From Candidatus Poribacteria bacterium (lineage in GTDB: Bacteria; Poribacteria; WGA-4E; PCPOR2b), in contig JAJEAL010000134.1 of NCBI GenBank assembly GCA_022822785.1, positions 139,349 through 203,348 of the forward strand: 64,000 nucleotides of DNA. The letters are read 5' to 3'. A program made the position numbers and the translations under genes. The stretch's first letter is position 1. Every line of letters starts with the position of its first letter. Below, piece after piece: positions 1 to 10,500 of the stretch. The notes beneath the pieces were generated by a model. That model was given only the letters and a program-made list of their open reading frames with translations, did not search any database and was not told the origin of the DNA.

Positions 1-2701
1 AAAGGTCCCTTTGTGAGATTGGAAAAATACGGTGTTCAGGTGTAGTGTGTCGTTTATCTGCCTCCTCGACTTCCTCGAAGATGACCGCGTCCAGAACGCC
101 CTCAAACGGAGTTTTGAAGGTGACAAACCGTGTCGTTTGTTCCAACCCCCATTGGCGCGTTTCATCGGGGGCGGAGAAGAGACAGATGACTGTGTTTACA
201 TCGGCAGAAGCGAAGGAGCGCCGCGCCTGATTGTCGATAATCTGCTTGATGTGGCAGTGCTTGAGGGCGAACTCTTGAAGGTCTTTTCCGTAGCCGACAT
301 CGAGCCATGAGTTAGAGGTGATAAAGCAGAACGCACCTTTCGGATTGAGGAGGGAAAGGCCGTGGAAATAGAAGTAGATGTATAGGTCGCTTTTGGCATC
401 TAATTTATGAGAGACCGCGGCGGCTGGATTGTCAATGTCGTTTGCACGTTTGTAGCGAAAGAAACCCGGAAAGGCTTGATACACCGAGCGGGCAAGTTTC
501 GCCTTGTACGCCTTTTTGTTTTCGGTTGTAACCCGTTCACGTGGGAGATTCGGATCGGCGATGTTCTCGTGTCGGACATACGGCGGGTTGCCGATTACGA
601 TATCAAACCCCTCCTTTTCACCTGTGAAGATTTCGACAAAGGCGATGTCCCAGACAAAAGGCACGTCCCTCGCGCTCCTAAGCGCGCTGCGAGCTGCTTT
701 GAGACTGTCGAGGTCTTCGGTCAACGTTTCGATCTGCTTTCGCCACTCCATTACTTGCAGCTCAAGTTGGTGATCGGTTCTCTCTTCAACAGTGTTATCA
801 ATCAATATCTGTCGTTCTTGGGGACCGTCAATTTGTTGTTGAAGTCTTTCAATTTGTTCTTCGATGTCTTGGGCACGGGCATCAATTAGTGCACGGAAAA
901 GCCGCAATTCTTCATGTTGTAGCTCTTCTTCAGACCGGTAGGGACAATCGGGGTCGTTGTTGAAAAACTGTAGTTTGGCGTTTTGCAGGCGGGTGATGCG
1001 AGCTCTTAACGCTCTTGATACACCGATAGACGCATCGCGGAGCGAGGCGAGGTTCATGCCACCAATCTCTTGGACGAGGCTATCGCCGCATCGGATATTG
1101 AACGAAAAGTGGGGTAGCAAGGGTTCATCCCGCACGTGAAGTTCTGCGGAGGAAAATTCTGCGTCGATGACCAGAGCGAGCCAGAGCCGTAACTCCGCCA
1201 CATGACACGCCCACTCCATCACATCCACACCGTAGAGATTTTGACCGATGATCCCCTTCTTGCGTTCAAAGCTGGATTCGTTCCGTCCAAGCCCTTGATT
1301 TACTCTATCGTGCAGGTCATTGAGGATGTGCAACATCCCGACGAGAAAAGAACCGGAACCGCAGGCGGGATCAACAACCGCGAGCTTTTTAAGGCTTGTG
1401 TCGAGGGATTCCCAAAGCTGTGCCTCTGCAAGTTTCCCATCCGCTTCTACTTTATCGTCCGGGCTAAAGGCGAAGATTAACTCGTAAAGGAGATTTTTAT
1501 GGTCTTCTCCCAGATGGTTTGTCAGGTTGTCCACTAAGGCGAGACGGCACATCAGATCGATCTCTGTGCGTTGGGTGTAGAAGATACCCGCATCTCCACG
1601 CTCGTCCGTTTCATCAGAGACATTAACAAGGCTTTCATAGACCTTGCCAATCATCTCTGGATCGACAGCGACCTCCTGATCAAGCGGACTATCCTCAGCG
1701 ATGGTGAAGTTGTAGTCTTCGAGAAATTCAAAAATTCCGCTGAAAAGCCAATCAGAAATCTGAAAATCATATTCCCTATCAAGGTCATTCTCTGTGAACA
1801 GGCCACCGTTGAGATAAGGGGCTAGCTGCATTGCTTCTCGGAGGTTGTCGGGGAAATGACGGTGTCCGCCGTGGAACGTGTTATTGAATGCCTCAAAGAA
1901 TAGGACGTTGAGCCAGCGGTCAACAAACGAATCAGCCTGTTCGTCTGTCCTTTGGTAACTCTCCCAAAATGACCGGAGAAAATCGGTATCCTCACCGAGC
2001 CAACGTTTGCGCTGAATGAAGTAGAGGAACATGCAACGGTTGAGAAACTGCAACGCATAATCGTGTGCCCACCGGTCGTCCCGGATTTGACTTGCCAAAT
2101 CCTCCTGAAGGGTTTTGAAAACGGATTTGTAATCTTCAAAGAATCGCCTTGTGACCGCTTCGACATCGAAGGCTTCTTCATGACGGGTCTGAATGTCGAG
2201 TGGCGACAACGCTTCTGGATCAGGAACGTCAATGGATGCCAAGTCAAGCATCGCAATCCGTTCGGATGCCGTGCGGAGTTTCTCGTAAGGGGTAACTGTG
2301 ATGCGGCGGAATAGGCGGCGTTTTTTGGAGTCCTCTGTATCGTATTTGACATTGACAAAGTGCCAGTCGGTTTGTTCTCGGTTGCTGAAGATGAATAGCG
2401 CGTAGGGATGGTCTTGTAGGAGACGGGAGATGACCGGACGTTCAGCGGTCAGCAGCAGGCGGTCTGCGTCGAGACGGGCATAGATGACATGGAAAGCGTC
2501 ATCTGTTCCGCCCGTTGCAAACAGCACGGGATCCTCGGCGAGGGCATTTTTAGCGGTGTCCGTCCAGTTCCGGCGGGAAAGTCCATCATTTTTACGGTCA
2601 TAATTTAGCTCTGTCCAGAATAGTTGCTTGAGGGGTTCTATTCCACGAAGGTTCTGGAGAATGTCGAGGATGTTTTCTTGGTGGTCGTGGTCTTGGGGCA
2701 T
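1..2701 (-). CDS. Eco57I-like N6-adenine DNA methylase (type IIG-like RM protein), C-terminus off the left edge
   Basis: Absent from the ORF track, but the minus strand reads open without a stop from an ATG at 2701 to base 2, about 900 codons. I translated it by hand. A GGAG lies 7 nt before the ATG. The N-terminal ~400 residues resemble the leader of large type IIG/Eco57I-family proteins. SAM-binding motif I, 'VVDPACGSGSFLVG', lies near residue 442, and the catalytic motif IV, 'FDIVIGNPPYVRHE', near residue 705, with a charged coiled-coil-like stretch between them. These motifs are diagnostic of gamma-class N6-adenine methylases. The family methylates adenine in host DNA and often carries its own restriction and specificity domains; the specificity part would lie past the edge. 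Whether it restricts, or belongs to a BREX-like set, cannot be told here. All track ORFs inside 1-2.4 kb are shadows of it. Confidence 0.88.
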   Translation of the reverse strand, partial: MPQDHDHQENILDILQNLRGIEPLKQLFWTELNYDRKNDGLSRRNWTDTAKNALAEDPVLFATGGTDDAFHVIYARLDADRLLLTAERPVISRLLQDHPYALFIFSNREQTDWHFVNVKYDTEDSKKRRLFRRITVTPYEKLRTASERIAMLDLASIDVPDPEALSPLDIQTRHEEAFDVEAVTRRFFEDYKSVFKTLQEDLASQIRDDRWAHDYALQFLNRCMFLYFIQRKRWLGEDTDFLRSFWESYQRTDEQADSFVDRWLNVLFFEAFNNTFHGGHRHFPDNLREAMQLAPYLNGGLFTENDLDREYDFQISDWLFSGIFEFLEDYNFTIAEDSPLDQEVAVDPEMIGKVYESLVNVSDETDERGDAGIFYTQRTEIDLMCRLALVDNLTNHLGEDHKNLLYELIFAFSPDDKVEADGKLAEAQLWESLDTSLKKLAVVDPACGSGSFLVGMLHILNDLHDRVNQGLGRNESSFERKKGIIGQNLYGVDVMEWACHVAELRLWLALVIDAEFSSAELHVRDEPLLPHFSFNIRCGDSLVQEIGGMNLASLRDASIGVSRALRARITRLQNAKLQFFNNDPDCPYRSEEELQHEELRLFRALIDARAQDIEEQIERLQQQIDGPQERQILIDNTVEERTDHQLELQVMEWRKQIETLTEDLDSLKAARSALRSARDVPFVWDIAFVEIFTGEKEGFDIVIGNPPYVRHENIADPNLPRERVTTENKKAYKAKLARSVYQAFPGFFRYKRANDIDNPAAAVSHKLDAKSDLYIYFYFHGLSLLNPKGAFCFITSNSWLDVGYGKDLQEFALKHCHIKQIIDNQARRSFASADVNTVICLFSAPDETRQWGLEQTTRFVTFKTPFEGVLDAVIFEEVEEADKRHTTPEHRIFPISQRDL

Positions 2702-2777
2702 AAGGTGTCTCCATGCGTGGGTTCATAATATTAGTGAGTGTTGGTCGAGGTAGGGCTACTGTGAGAGGGAAATCCTT

Positions 2778-2851
2778 TTCCCGATGGTCGAGGCAAGGAT
2801 GCCTCTCTCACAGGTTCCCGATGGTCGAGGCAGGGATGCTCCTCTTACAGG
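2778..2851. repeat. Two tandem copies of a 37-nt repeat
   Basis: 2778-2814 and 2815-2851 are adjacent near-identical 37-nt units beginning TTCCCGATGGTCGAGG. A partial third copy of the core (GGTCGAGG) lies at 2743-2750. The repeat fills the gap between the methylase start and the cupin stop and has no coding potential. Confidence 0.8.
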
Positions 2852-2863
2852 AGTATATCCTCT

Positions 2864-3235
2864 CTATTCCCACTTAGTCTGGACAGAGGTGCTGGTGTGC
2901 TCATTGTACTGGTCGATATAGTCCTCCCGCGGTGGGGTGAAGATATCGAGGACGCGTGCGGGCCCCTTCGTAACCACGCCTGAATGCACCACATTTGGCG
3001 GAACAATGAATGCTTCCCCCGGTTTTAGGATTCTTTCCTCTGAACCGATTCTGAACTGCAATTCCCCGGACAATACCAAGCCTGCTTGTTCGTGTGGGTG
3101 GCTGTGTTCCGGAACTTCGCTGCCTTCCGCCATCTCCAGAAAGGAGAGCATGAGGTTCTCTCCGGCGACGATACCACTGAGCGCGCCCGGAAATAGTTCC
3201 ATTTTTGGCAGTTCTTCGGCGGCGATAAACGGCAT
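2864..3235 (-). CDS. Small cupin-domain protein
   Basis: A single-domain beta-barrel cupin of 123 residues. The two cupin motifs are visible: 'PEHSHPHEQAGLVLSGELQF' (metal-ligand His cluster and Glu) and 'PGEAFIVPPNVVHSGV' (second His). Such small cupins bind a divalent metal and act as dioxygenases, isomerases or ligand sensors; the substrate is not readable. The track start (3253) is six codons too early: AAGGAG, the Shine-Dalgarno site, lies inside that extension, and the ATG at 3235 ('MPFIAAEELP') sits 7 nt after it. The gene stands alone between a repeat-filled gap and the NTF2-like gene. Confidence 0.85.
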   Translation of the reverse strand: MPFIAAEELPKMELFPGALSGIVAGENLMLSFLEMAEGSEVPEHSHPHEQAGLVLSGELQFRIGSEERILKPGEAFIVPPNVVHSGVVTKGPARVLDIFTPPREDYIDQYNEHTSTSVQTKWE

Positions 3236-3316
3236 ATTTTTTCTCCTTAACATACAAAGTGATTATATCATAGTGGTGGAAACAGTAACAACGAAAACTT
3301 CCTCAGCCTAGTTCTG

Positions 3317-3745
3317 CTAGTTCAACGATGGTGCCGCTGCGGTGCCGGAAAGCGCTACTTCCCTCGGCAAAGGCGAAGCGTGGTGATGCACCATCTTCCA
3401 ATCTTCTCCCTCGTACTTGAAAACATTCGTCGCTTGTGCGAAGGATATGCCCATCCTACCGCCGGCGAAGGTGTGGATAGATTCCACGCACGTTACCCAC
3501 GCGAACTGGCTATCGGTATGGACCACGACCTCGCTGGGTTGGATGTGCATTCGATGTGTGTTCTGGAAGATATTTACCCAACTCGCGCGAATCTCCTCCC
3601 AGCCGGTGATTGTTTCCCAATTTGGGTGAACACATTGCACCCAATCCGCTTGTAGCCATACGTTGTCCATCATGTCGATGCTCAGGTTTTGCATTGCCTG
3701 ATAAAAGTTAAGGTTTGCGTCCTCAACTCGTTCTTGCGGTGTCAT
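3317..3745 (-). CDS. SnoaL/NTF2-like fold protein
   Basis: 142 residues with the cone-shaped NTF2-like pattern: an N-terminal helix pair ('RVEDANLNFYQAMQNLSIDMMDNVW'), 'WEEIRASWVNIF', then strands ending 'ATNVFKYEGEDWKMVHHHASPLP', typical of SnoaL-like and ketosteroid-isomerase-like proteins. The family includes small hydrolases, isomerases and binding proteins; no specific reaction can be assigned. The ORF track's 177-aa version starts inside the upstream gene. The ATG at 3745 follows GGAG by 6 nt and lies 2 nt after the upstream stop, so the two genes are probably co-translated. Confidence 0.8.
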   Translation of the reverse strand: MTPQERVEDANLNFYQAMQNLSIDMMDNVWLQADWVQCVHPNWETITGWEEIRASWVNIFQNTHRMHIQPSEVVVHTDSQFAWVTCVESIHTFAGGRMGISFAQATNVFKYEGEDWKMVHHHASPLPREVALSGTAAAPSLN

Positions 3746-3747
3746 TT

Positions 3748-4392
3748 CTATCTCCGTCCGAGCCAACCATCGACGACTGCAAATCCCCAAAAGAGCATGA
3801 GTTGAATGAGTCCGGTAATCTTGAACTGCCAACGGGGTCGAAATCGCCATTGTGCGGTACTATAAATGTCTAGCCCATATTCGCTTTTCCGCACCGAATA
3901 TGTTTGGTAGTGGTCGCTTATCAGCCACCAACTGCCCTCCTTTTCGGTTGAAATTGTTGCTCCTTTATAAATTAGGACTTTATGCTCCTTAAATTGTTGT
4001 ATGAATTCTGCTGAGAGCTCTGCGTTGTCTATTAGATGATTCTCCAAATCTGCGGTAATCCGAAACATGAATTTCCTGTCAGAGGTGTACAAGGGGTAGC
4101 CGCGCCACTGTTTCTGCTCCTCATCTGCCACGGTAGGGTCATCCGTATCTGAATATGTGTCCATTTGTCCTGCGGCAGGTTGTTCATCTAACGATGTTTC
4201 AGGTCGATCGAGCCGGACCAGATCACGCCAACTGGTGACGGGTAATGAATTTGCGTAGATTAACAGTAGTGCGGAGATAACCCCTATAATTAGAATGATG
4301 CCCTTCAGCAGCTTACGCAGGTAGATCTGTCCGAGGCCGGGGATGATCATTGATAACAACATGGCACAGTAAGACCGCTCTGTTTTTGCCAT
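3748..4392 (-). CDS. Small membrane protein with a TM2/DUF5683-like N-terminus
   Basis: 214 residues. The N-terminus 'LLSMIIPGLGQIYLRKLLKGIILIIGVISALLLIYA' has the 'S.iiPGLGQiY..r..kG' signature of TM2/DUF5683-type membrane proteins, followed by a helix. A polar domain of about 130 residues comes next, and a C-terminal helix 'ITGLIQLMLFWGFAVVDGWLG' closes it, so both ends are membrane-anchored. AAGGAG precedes the ATG. Function is not known for this family. It is immediately upstream of the NTF2-like gene, with a 2-nt gap, which suggests one transcript. Confidence 0.72.
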   Translation of the reverse strand: MAKTERSYCAMLLSMIIPGLGQIYLRKLLKGIILIIGVISALLLIYANSLPVTSWRDLVRLDRPETSLDEQPAAGQMDTYSDTDDPTVADEEQKQWRGYPLYTSDRKFMFRITADLENHLIDNAELSAEFIQQFKEHKVLIYKGATISTEKEGSWWLISDHYQTYSVRKSEYGLDIYSTAQWRFRPRWQFKITGLIQLMLFWGFAVVDGWLGRR

Positions 4393-4462
4393 TGTGGTTT
4401 GTCTCCTTCTTACAAGTACGTGTTAAGGAACACAGGTTTGCGTTCCCTAGACTATTACACGT

Positions 4463-5779
4463 TCATTTTTTGGTTTTGTCCAAATATTCCCGGATGCGCT
4501 GTTCATCCCCAATGTCGGTGGGTTCATAGTATCGCACCCCGCACAAGGCGTCGGGGAGGTGGTCCTGTTGGACGATGTGGTCTTCAAAATCGTGAGCGTA
4601 TTTGTATTCTGTCCCGTAGCCGAGTTCTTTCATTAGCTGCGTGGACGCATTTCGCAGGTGGAGCGGTACAGGATAGGCGGGTTTTTCGCGCACATCTTCC
4701 TGTGCTGCAAGTAGGGCTAGATAGGCAGCGTTACTTTTTGGGGCGCAAGCGAGATAGACGGCGGCGTGTGCCAAATTCAGTTGTGCTTCTGGCAGCCCGA
4801 CAAACTCCACCGCACGAGCGGCTGCATCTGCGATTAGCAATCCCTGTGGATCTGCGTTTCCGATGTCTTCGGATGCGAGGACCACCATCCGCCGTGCGAT
4901 GAAACGGGCATCCTCACCCGCCTCCAACAGCCGTGCCAACCAATAGACGGTGGCATCGGGGTCAGACCCGCGCATACTCTTGATGAAGGCAGAAATCAGA
5001 TTATAATGTTCGTCGCCCGATTTGTCGTGGCGCAGCATCCGTTTCTGTACCGCGTTATGAATGGTTTCGGCATCGAGGTGGCGTACCTGTTCCTCATCGG
5101 GCTTGCGGGTCTGTACGGCGAGTTCCAGGGCGTTGAGGGCGAGACGCACGTCACCATCAGCTACCCGGATTAGAGCGTCTATGGCGTCTTCCGAAAGGGC
5201 AATTCGGTATTTTCCGAGACCATGTTCGGCATCGGTGAGGGCACGGTCTAGCAACTGACGGATATGAGATGACTCTAGGGGCTGGAATGGATACACCTGC
5301 ATCCGGGAGAGGAGTGGGGCATTAACTTCAAAGGAGGGATTTTCGGTCGTTGCGCCGATTAACACAAGCGTTCCATCTTCCACGAAGGAGAGTAAGAAAT
5401 CCTGTTGCGCTTTATTGAAGCGGTGGATTTCGTCTAAGAACAGGATGGTACGTTGACTGTGGAATTTAAGACGTTCTTCGGCTTGGGCGATTTGCGTGCG
5501 TAGCTCCGGCACCCCGGTTGTGCTGGCGTTGACATGCTCAAAGTGTGCCTTGGTGTGGTGAGCGATAATTCGCGCTAGGGTAGTTTTCCCACAGCCCGGT
5601 GGTCCCCAGAAGATGCAGGACATCACTGTATCCTCTGCAATGGCAAGATAGAGGGGCTGCTCGGGGGCTAATAGATGCTCCTGCCCCACAAACTCTTCGA
5701 GCGTGTCGGGACGCAGCCGGTGCGCTAGGGGACCAGATTGTTTCCGGTTCTGCTGCAGATTCTGGTCAAAAAGGTCCAT
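4463..5779 (-). CDS. rarA: Replication-associated recombination protein A, AAA+ ATPase
   Basis: A MgsA/RarA/WRNIP1-family clamp-loader-like ATPase that acts at stalled forks. In 438 residues the order is: '[35 protein letters not shown]' leader, Walker A 'GPPGCGKTT' (~59-67), Walker B '[16 protein letters not shown]' (~112-125), sensor 1 '[12 protein letters not shown]', sensor 2 region, and the family's C-terminal tetramerisation part ('[30 protein letters not shown]', '[19 protein letters not shown]'). Length is normal. The track start (5824) is a TTG. I prefer the ATG at 5779 because GAGGAGG lies 9 nt upstream and family members start with 'MDLF'. Confidence 0.97.
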   Translation of the reverse strand: MDLFDQNLQQNRKQSGPLAHRLRPDTLEEFVGQEHLLAPEQPLYLAIAEDTVMSCIFWGPPGCGKTTLARIIAHHTKAHFEHVNASTTGVPELRTQIAQAEERLKFHSQRTILFLDEIHRFNKAQQDFLLSFVEDGTLVLIGATTENPSFEVNAPLLSRMQVYPFQPLESSHIRQLLDRALTDAEHGLGKYRIALSEDAIDALIRVADGDVRLALNALELAVQTRKPDEEQVRHLDAETIHNAVQKRMLRHDKSGDEHYNLISAFIKSMRGSDPDATVYWLARLLEAGEDARFIARRMVVLASEDIGNADPQGLLIADAAARAVEFVGLPEAQLNLAHAAVYLACAPKSNAAYLALLAAQEDVREKPAYPVPLHLRNASTQLMKELGYGTEYKYAHDFEDHIVQQDHLPDALCGVRYYEPTDIGDEQRIREYLDKTKK

Positions 5780-5867
5780 GACTCTCTGCCTCCTCGCAAT
5801 AAATTGGGGTTTCGCTACCGTCAACCTGATGCACGTTAGCGGATAAATCTATCCGGCAATTTGACGA

Positions 5868-6170
5868 CTATTCTGCCAGCTGATGGACAACGCTGTTGAT
5901 TTTGTCGTCCATTGTTTGCGATCGGTCGGTGCGGGTGCCGAATTTAAGGGTCGTACTTATCCGAGGGGCGCCCATCTCATGAACAACCTGATGACACTGT
6001 TTAATTGCGGCAAAAACTGTATCCCAATCCCCTTCGATGTTGGTGCCGTAGGCGTGTAGTTTGATTTTCAGGCCAGCGTCCTTGAGAATACGTTCGCACT
6101 CAGCAACATACTTGGAGACCGACACGCCGACGCCAATCGGTACGACACATAAATCTGCGATAACATTCAT
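5868..6170 (-). CDS. MTH1187/YkoF-type thiamine-binding family protein (UPF0045)
   Basis: 100 residues of the UPF0045/DUF77 ferredoxin-like fold: 'MNVIADLCVVPIGVGVSVSKYVAECERILKDAGLKIKLHAYGTNIEGDWDTVFAAIKQCHQVVHEMGAPRISTTLKFGTR'. The 'P.G.G.SvS.YV' and 'GT.iEGdwd.v...i...h' elements are typical. Homologues bind thiamine or a related pyrimidine and may sense or buffer it. No thiamine genes lie nearby, so the ligand here is an inference from the family. Confidence 0.85.
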   Translation of the reverse strand: MNVIADLCVVPIGVGVSVSKYVAECERILKDAGLKIKLHAYGTNIEGDWDTVFAAIKQCHQVVHEMGAPRISTTLKFGTRTDRSQTMDDKINSVVHQLAE

Positions 6171-6303
6171 GTTGGGCAGCTCCTTTCGTCTAAAGTTACC
6201 AGTTTTTCTATTCCTGACCTAGGTTGCTAGGTTCTGTTGATATTTCATCGTAACCAGATAATAGAGAGACATAAATCAGTTCACTGACGTAAAATCCCAG
6301 AAA

Positions 6304-6337
6304 AGAAACCGAGTTTTGAAGAAAAAACTCGGTTTCT
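6304..6337. terminator. 14-bp perfect hairpin, possible terminator of the PLP-enzyme gene
   Basis: 6304-6317 (AGAAACCGAGTTTT) pairs perfectly with 6324-6337 across a 6-nt loop. On the minus strand the stem is followed by TTTCT, giving a short T-rich tail about 100 nt past the stop of the PLP-enzyme gene. It could equally be a dispersed palindromic repeat; the 65-aa track ORF across it is a shadow. Confidence 0.5.
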
Positions 6338-6417
6338 GGCAGCTTTTCCAGTGGCTTGAACGTTTCTCGCGACAGCAAAAGCAAAATGTCAGCACGCCCT
6401 AGCAACTTGCATTATTC

Positions 6418-7428
6418 CTATAAAATCTCATCCCCATAGGCGAACAGGGCAGGCGTACCGCCTGTGTGTACAAACACCACCGTTTGATCCGCCGTAAATT
6501 GCCCTTGTCGGATATGGTCGATTAACCCGCCAAACGTCTTGCCGGTGTAGACGGGATCCAACACTAACGCCTCTGTTTGTGCGGCTAAGACGACTACTTC
6601 TTTGCTAGCTGGTGTTACCACGCCGTAGGCTTCGCCGGCATAGTCCCCGTAGCTCTCAAAATCGGCTCCTGAAAAATCCAGATCCAGATCGAGTATCTGA
6701 GATACCTCGTTGGCGACCTTTGCGAGGTTGGCGTTCGCTGCTATGTTATCTTGTGGGCTAGGACTGATCCCTACAATCCTCAGTGGGATCCCCAACGCCC
6801 TTGCCCCGACCACTAGTCCGACGTGGGTGTGCACCCCTGAGCAGACATAGAGTGCATCGGGACGAATGTCTCGTTCTTGAAGCTGATCCCATAGTTCGAG
6901 GAAGCCGTCCACATAGGAGACACTTCGTAGGTAGTATCCGTCGCTGCTGGTGTTGTATACCCGGCGCCCTTCCGATCTTAGGCGTTCAAGAATTGCTTCC
7001 CTCTCTTCGGCGGTTTCCACGAGATTAACTTCCGCCCCAAACAGGTGGCTCAGCAGCAGGTTTCCGTTCACCGGCTCGGCGCGAGCATCCTTTTTGCCTA
7101 CCATCACCGCTTTCAGTCCTAGCCGTGCGGCGACCGCCGCCGTCAATCGTGACTGGTTGGACTGCGACGCGGCACCGTGCAGCAGGACATCGTATCCGCC
7201 CTCCACGGCGGGGGCAACGGAATACTCAAACTCTCGGACCTTATTTCCGCCAAATGCCATGCCGGTCTGATCCTCCCGTTTCACGAGGATATGGGGACCG
7301 TCTAAGACTTTGGATAGGCGTGGACAGTCGAGCAGCGGTGTTGGCAGGTCTGCCAAAGACAACCTCGGCAACCGGTCGAGCCGCGCTCGTAGTTCGTTAG
7401 CAGTAACAACAGTTTTGATATTCGACAT
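6418..7428 (-). CDS. D-cysteine desulfhydrase / ACC deaminase family PLP enzyme
   Basis: A fold-type II PLP enzyme of 336 residues, usual length for the family. The Schiff-base lysine is in 'GMAFGGNKVREFEY' (Lys63); the substrate loop 'LLHGAASQSNQSRLTAAVAARLGL' and the C-terminal 'VFVHTGGTPALFAY' are typical of the DcyD/ACC-deaminase group. Members cleave D-cysteine to pyruvate, sulfide and ammonia, or deaminate 1-aminocyclopropane-1-carboxylate. The two activities cannot be separated by eye, and D-cysteine desulfhydrase is the commoner one in bacteria. AAGGAG precedes the ATG. It is monocistronic by spacing. Confidence 0.9.
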   Translation of the reverse strand: MSNIKTVVTANELRARLDRLPRLSLADLPTPLLDCPRLSKVLDGPHILVKREDQTGMAFGGNKVREFEYSVAPAVEGGYDVLLHGAASQSNQSRLTAAVAARLGLKAVMVGKKDARAEPVNGNLLLSHLFGAEVNLVETAEEREAILERLRSEGRRVYNTSSDGYYLRSVSYVDGFLELWDQLQERDIRPDALYVCSGVHTHVGLVVGARALGIPLRIVGISPSPQDNIAANANLAKVANEVSQILDLDLDFSGADFESYGDYAGEAYGVVTPASKEVVVLAAQTEALVLDPVYTGKTFGGLIDHIRQGQFTADQTVVFVHTGGTPALFAYGDEIL

Positions 7429-7497
7429 AGGTATTCTCCTTCAAAAAGATATAAGACATACGCGGTAGGAGAGAATTCCGATTTCCAACAAGTTATT

Positions 7498-7516
7498 GCG
7501 GGGCAAGATGCCCCGC
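7498..7516. repeat. 8-bp GC-rich hairpin in the gap upstream of the PLP-enzyme gene
   Basis: GCGGGGCA / TGCCCCGC with a 3-nt loop, flanked by two copies of GAATTCCGATT (7473-7483 and 7540-7550). It lies between the RND pump stop and the desulfhydrase start. There is no T-run, so it reads more like an intergenic repeat unit than a terminator. Confidence 0.5.
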
Positions 7517-7595
7517 CTACGGCTGGTTTGGTAGAAAGGAATTCCGATTCCCGACTGAAGTGCGTAAGTCCCAAAGATGTATAGAAATTGAGATT

Positions 7596-10500
7596 TCAAT
7601 CGTCCGCACGTTCTGCGATGAGAGGTGCATTTTCAAATGCGGGTTGGGTCACCCGCTCGCGCTTGATGAACAGTTCACGTATATCCGCGGTTATGGCATA
7701 TAGTGCGGGCATGACGAACAACGTCAACAAGGTTGCTGCGAAGAGGCCGAAGATAATTGTGTACGCGATTGGCATCCAGATTGGGGATTTACCTCCCAAA
7801 CCGATTGCCATTGGAATCAAGCCGCAGATTGTGGTGACGGAGGTCAAGATAATGGGGCGTAATCGAACGCTTCCGCCTTTTAAGATTGCTCGCCACTTGT
7901 TATAACCGCGTGTCCGGTACTGGTTTATGAAGTCTATCATCACGATAGAGTCGTTAACAACGATTCCCGCCAATGCAACAGTACCGAACAGCGCGACCAT
8001 GCTCAGCGGCGCACCGATGATTAACAATCCAATCATTGACCCCATGAACCCAAAAGGTACGGCAAAGAGGATAATGACCGGCTGAATAAACGACTTAAAC
8101 TGTGCGCCTAATATAACATACATCATTAAGATCCCAACGACGAACAATCTGCTCAATTGACCAAATGATTCATTGATCTCATCGAAGACACCTCGGAAAT
8201 CGAGACGATAACCGGGATACAGCGATTCAATATCTTTGAAAGCTTGGATCAATACCTGGTTGACCGCGAAGGCACTGGTTTTATCGTTGTCTACAGCGGC
8301 GGACACAGTAATTGCCCGCTCATTCTCAAATCGACGGATTTCCGAGTAACCGCCCTCCTCGTGCGCTTCAGCGACCTCTCTGAGTGGCACCATCGTTCCG
8401 TTTAGGGTCGGAATTAGCAGCTCCTCGAGACTAGCAATTGATTGCAGATCATCAGAGTTATATTTCACAATAACATCAACCGATTCATCGGCATCGCGGT
8501 AGGTTGTCGTTATATTTCCTTCGAGGGCGTTGCGGACATTGTAAGCGATTTGGAAGATATTCAAGCCGTACTGATGTGCCCTATCTTCCTTAACACGCAG
8601 GCGGATTTCCGATTTCCCTGTTACAAAATCGTCCCGTATATCGTAGACACCGTCCATCTGATGTAATTTTTCTTTGAGCGAATTGGCAATTTTTTCTAAC
8701 GGGCCGAACTCTTCCCCTTTCACTTTTACTTCCACATCGGCTCCCTGTGGCGGTCCCCCTTGTTGTGCATCAAATGTGATTTTTTCGATGCCGCTGATTG
8801 CCTCGATCTGCCCACGGAGCCCATCGACAATTTCATCTGTACTTCGGGCGCGTTGATCTTTCGGGGTCAGCTCGACGAGCACTTCACCGACATTGGAGCG
8901 GACGCTTGAGCCTTCTTGCAGAGAGGTCGGCGTAATCAAGCCGATGTTTGTGACGACAGCGATGCGTTCATCAGCCGGCAGGGACATGGCAACTTCCTCG
9001 ACCTTCGCTAAAGCGGCGGAGGTCTCTTTTAGCCCAAACGAAGGTGGCATTTCTGCTTTGATGTAAAATTGTGGAAAATCTTCGCCGGGAAACAGCTGTC
9101 TTTCTAACTGGGAAAATGCGCCGATACTGACCAATATGCCAACGGCGAAGACCCCACAGACGACTGCGTAACGGCGCCGAATCGTACCTTTAAGCACATG
9201 GACATAACGTCTTCGGACTTGATCGAACCACACATGTCGGCGTTGCTGTCGACTTTGTGCTTTTCCCCATTCGGCGATATGGGATGGCAAAATCATAAAC
9301 ACCTCAAACAGCGATGCGAGTATCACCAAGATGGCGGTGATTGGCACGATTCGCATAAACTGCCCCGGGGTGCCGGACATAAACATGAGGGGGCCAAACG
9401 CAGCAATCGTGGTTAGACTTGCCGCTAGAACGGGCCAACCTACCTCTTGGGCGCCAGTGATAGCGGCTTCTTTGGGGGGCAGCCCCTCCTGAATCCGACG
9501 GAACACATTTTCAATGACAACGATTGCATCATCCACAACGATGCCAACAACGAGGATTAAACCGAATAATGTGACACCGCTGAGGGAATATCCGGACCAA
9601 TGCAGAAAGAAGAAAGTCGCCATAAATGCAACGGGGATGCCCAATGCGGCAAAGAACGCATTACGCCAGCCCATAAATAGGTAGAGTAGAATAACGACCA
9701 AAATTAGTCCAAAAATGGCATTGTTTTCTAAGATTCCTAACCGTTCTTTTAGGATGACGGAATAGTCATTCACCGCGGAGAGCTCAGCTCCGTCTGGCAG
9801 GTCACTTTTGCGCTGTTCGACCAGTTCTCGAAGCTGCTCGACCAGTTTGATAGTATTGCCCTCCGTCTTCTTTTGGACGGATAGGCTGATCGATGGCTTG
9901 CCGTTGATGTGTGATAGGGTGCGCGGTTTTTCATAGGTATCGGAGACGGTCGCCACATCGTGTACCCGCAGCGGTGTTCCGGCGGGTCGAGCACGTATAA
10001 TTGTATTTTCAATCTCTTGTAGGTTGCGAAACTCGCCCATTGTGCGCACTAGATACTCCGATGTACCCATCTCTAATGTGCCCGCAGGGAGGTTCAGATT
10101 ATGCGTTCTCAACGCGTTGATGACCGCTTCGATGGGAAGATTATACGCCTTTAACTGATCCGGATCGACTTCGACCCAAATTTCCCGTTCACGCACTCCC
10201 GCTAGTCGAACGGCAGAGACGTTTCTAATTTCAAGGATCTCATCTTTCAGATTCTCAGCAATTTCCTTCATCTGGTCTTCCGAAATCTCTCCCCCGACGA
10301 CAATGGTCAGCATCGGAAAACCGGTCGATATATCAACCTCCTGCACCTGGGGGTCGTCCAGAATCTCGGTCGGGAGATCGTTGACTCTATCCACAGCGGT
10401 CCGCAGGTTCTGGAATTCTTTGTCAAATTCGCGTTCACTAATTTCCTCGAACTGGACAGTGATTAATGACCTGCCTTCGGATGAGACTGATAGAACGATA

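Noticed and set aside
1822-2358. 178-aa minus-strand ORF, and plus-strand ORFs of 83-160 aa in 0-2.3 kb
   Set aside because: All lie inside the edge-truncated methylase frame, which has the motifs; these are shadow frames.
4399-4902. 167-aa plus-strand ORF
   Set aside because: Antisense to rarA, low-complexity Arg-rich translation, no Shine-Dalgarno site.
6208-6405. 65-aa minus-strand ORF
   Set aside because: Spans the 14-bp hairpin at 6304-6337; the translation is of repeat DNA.
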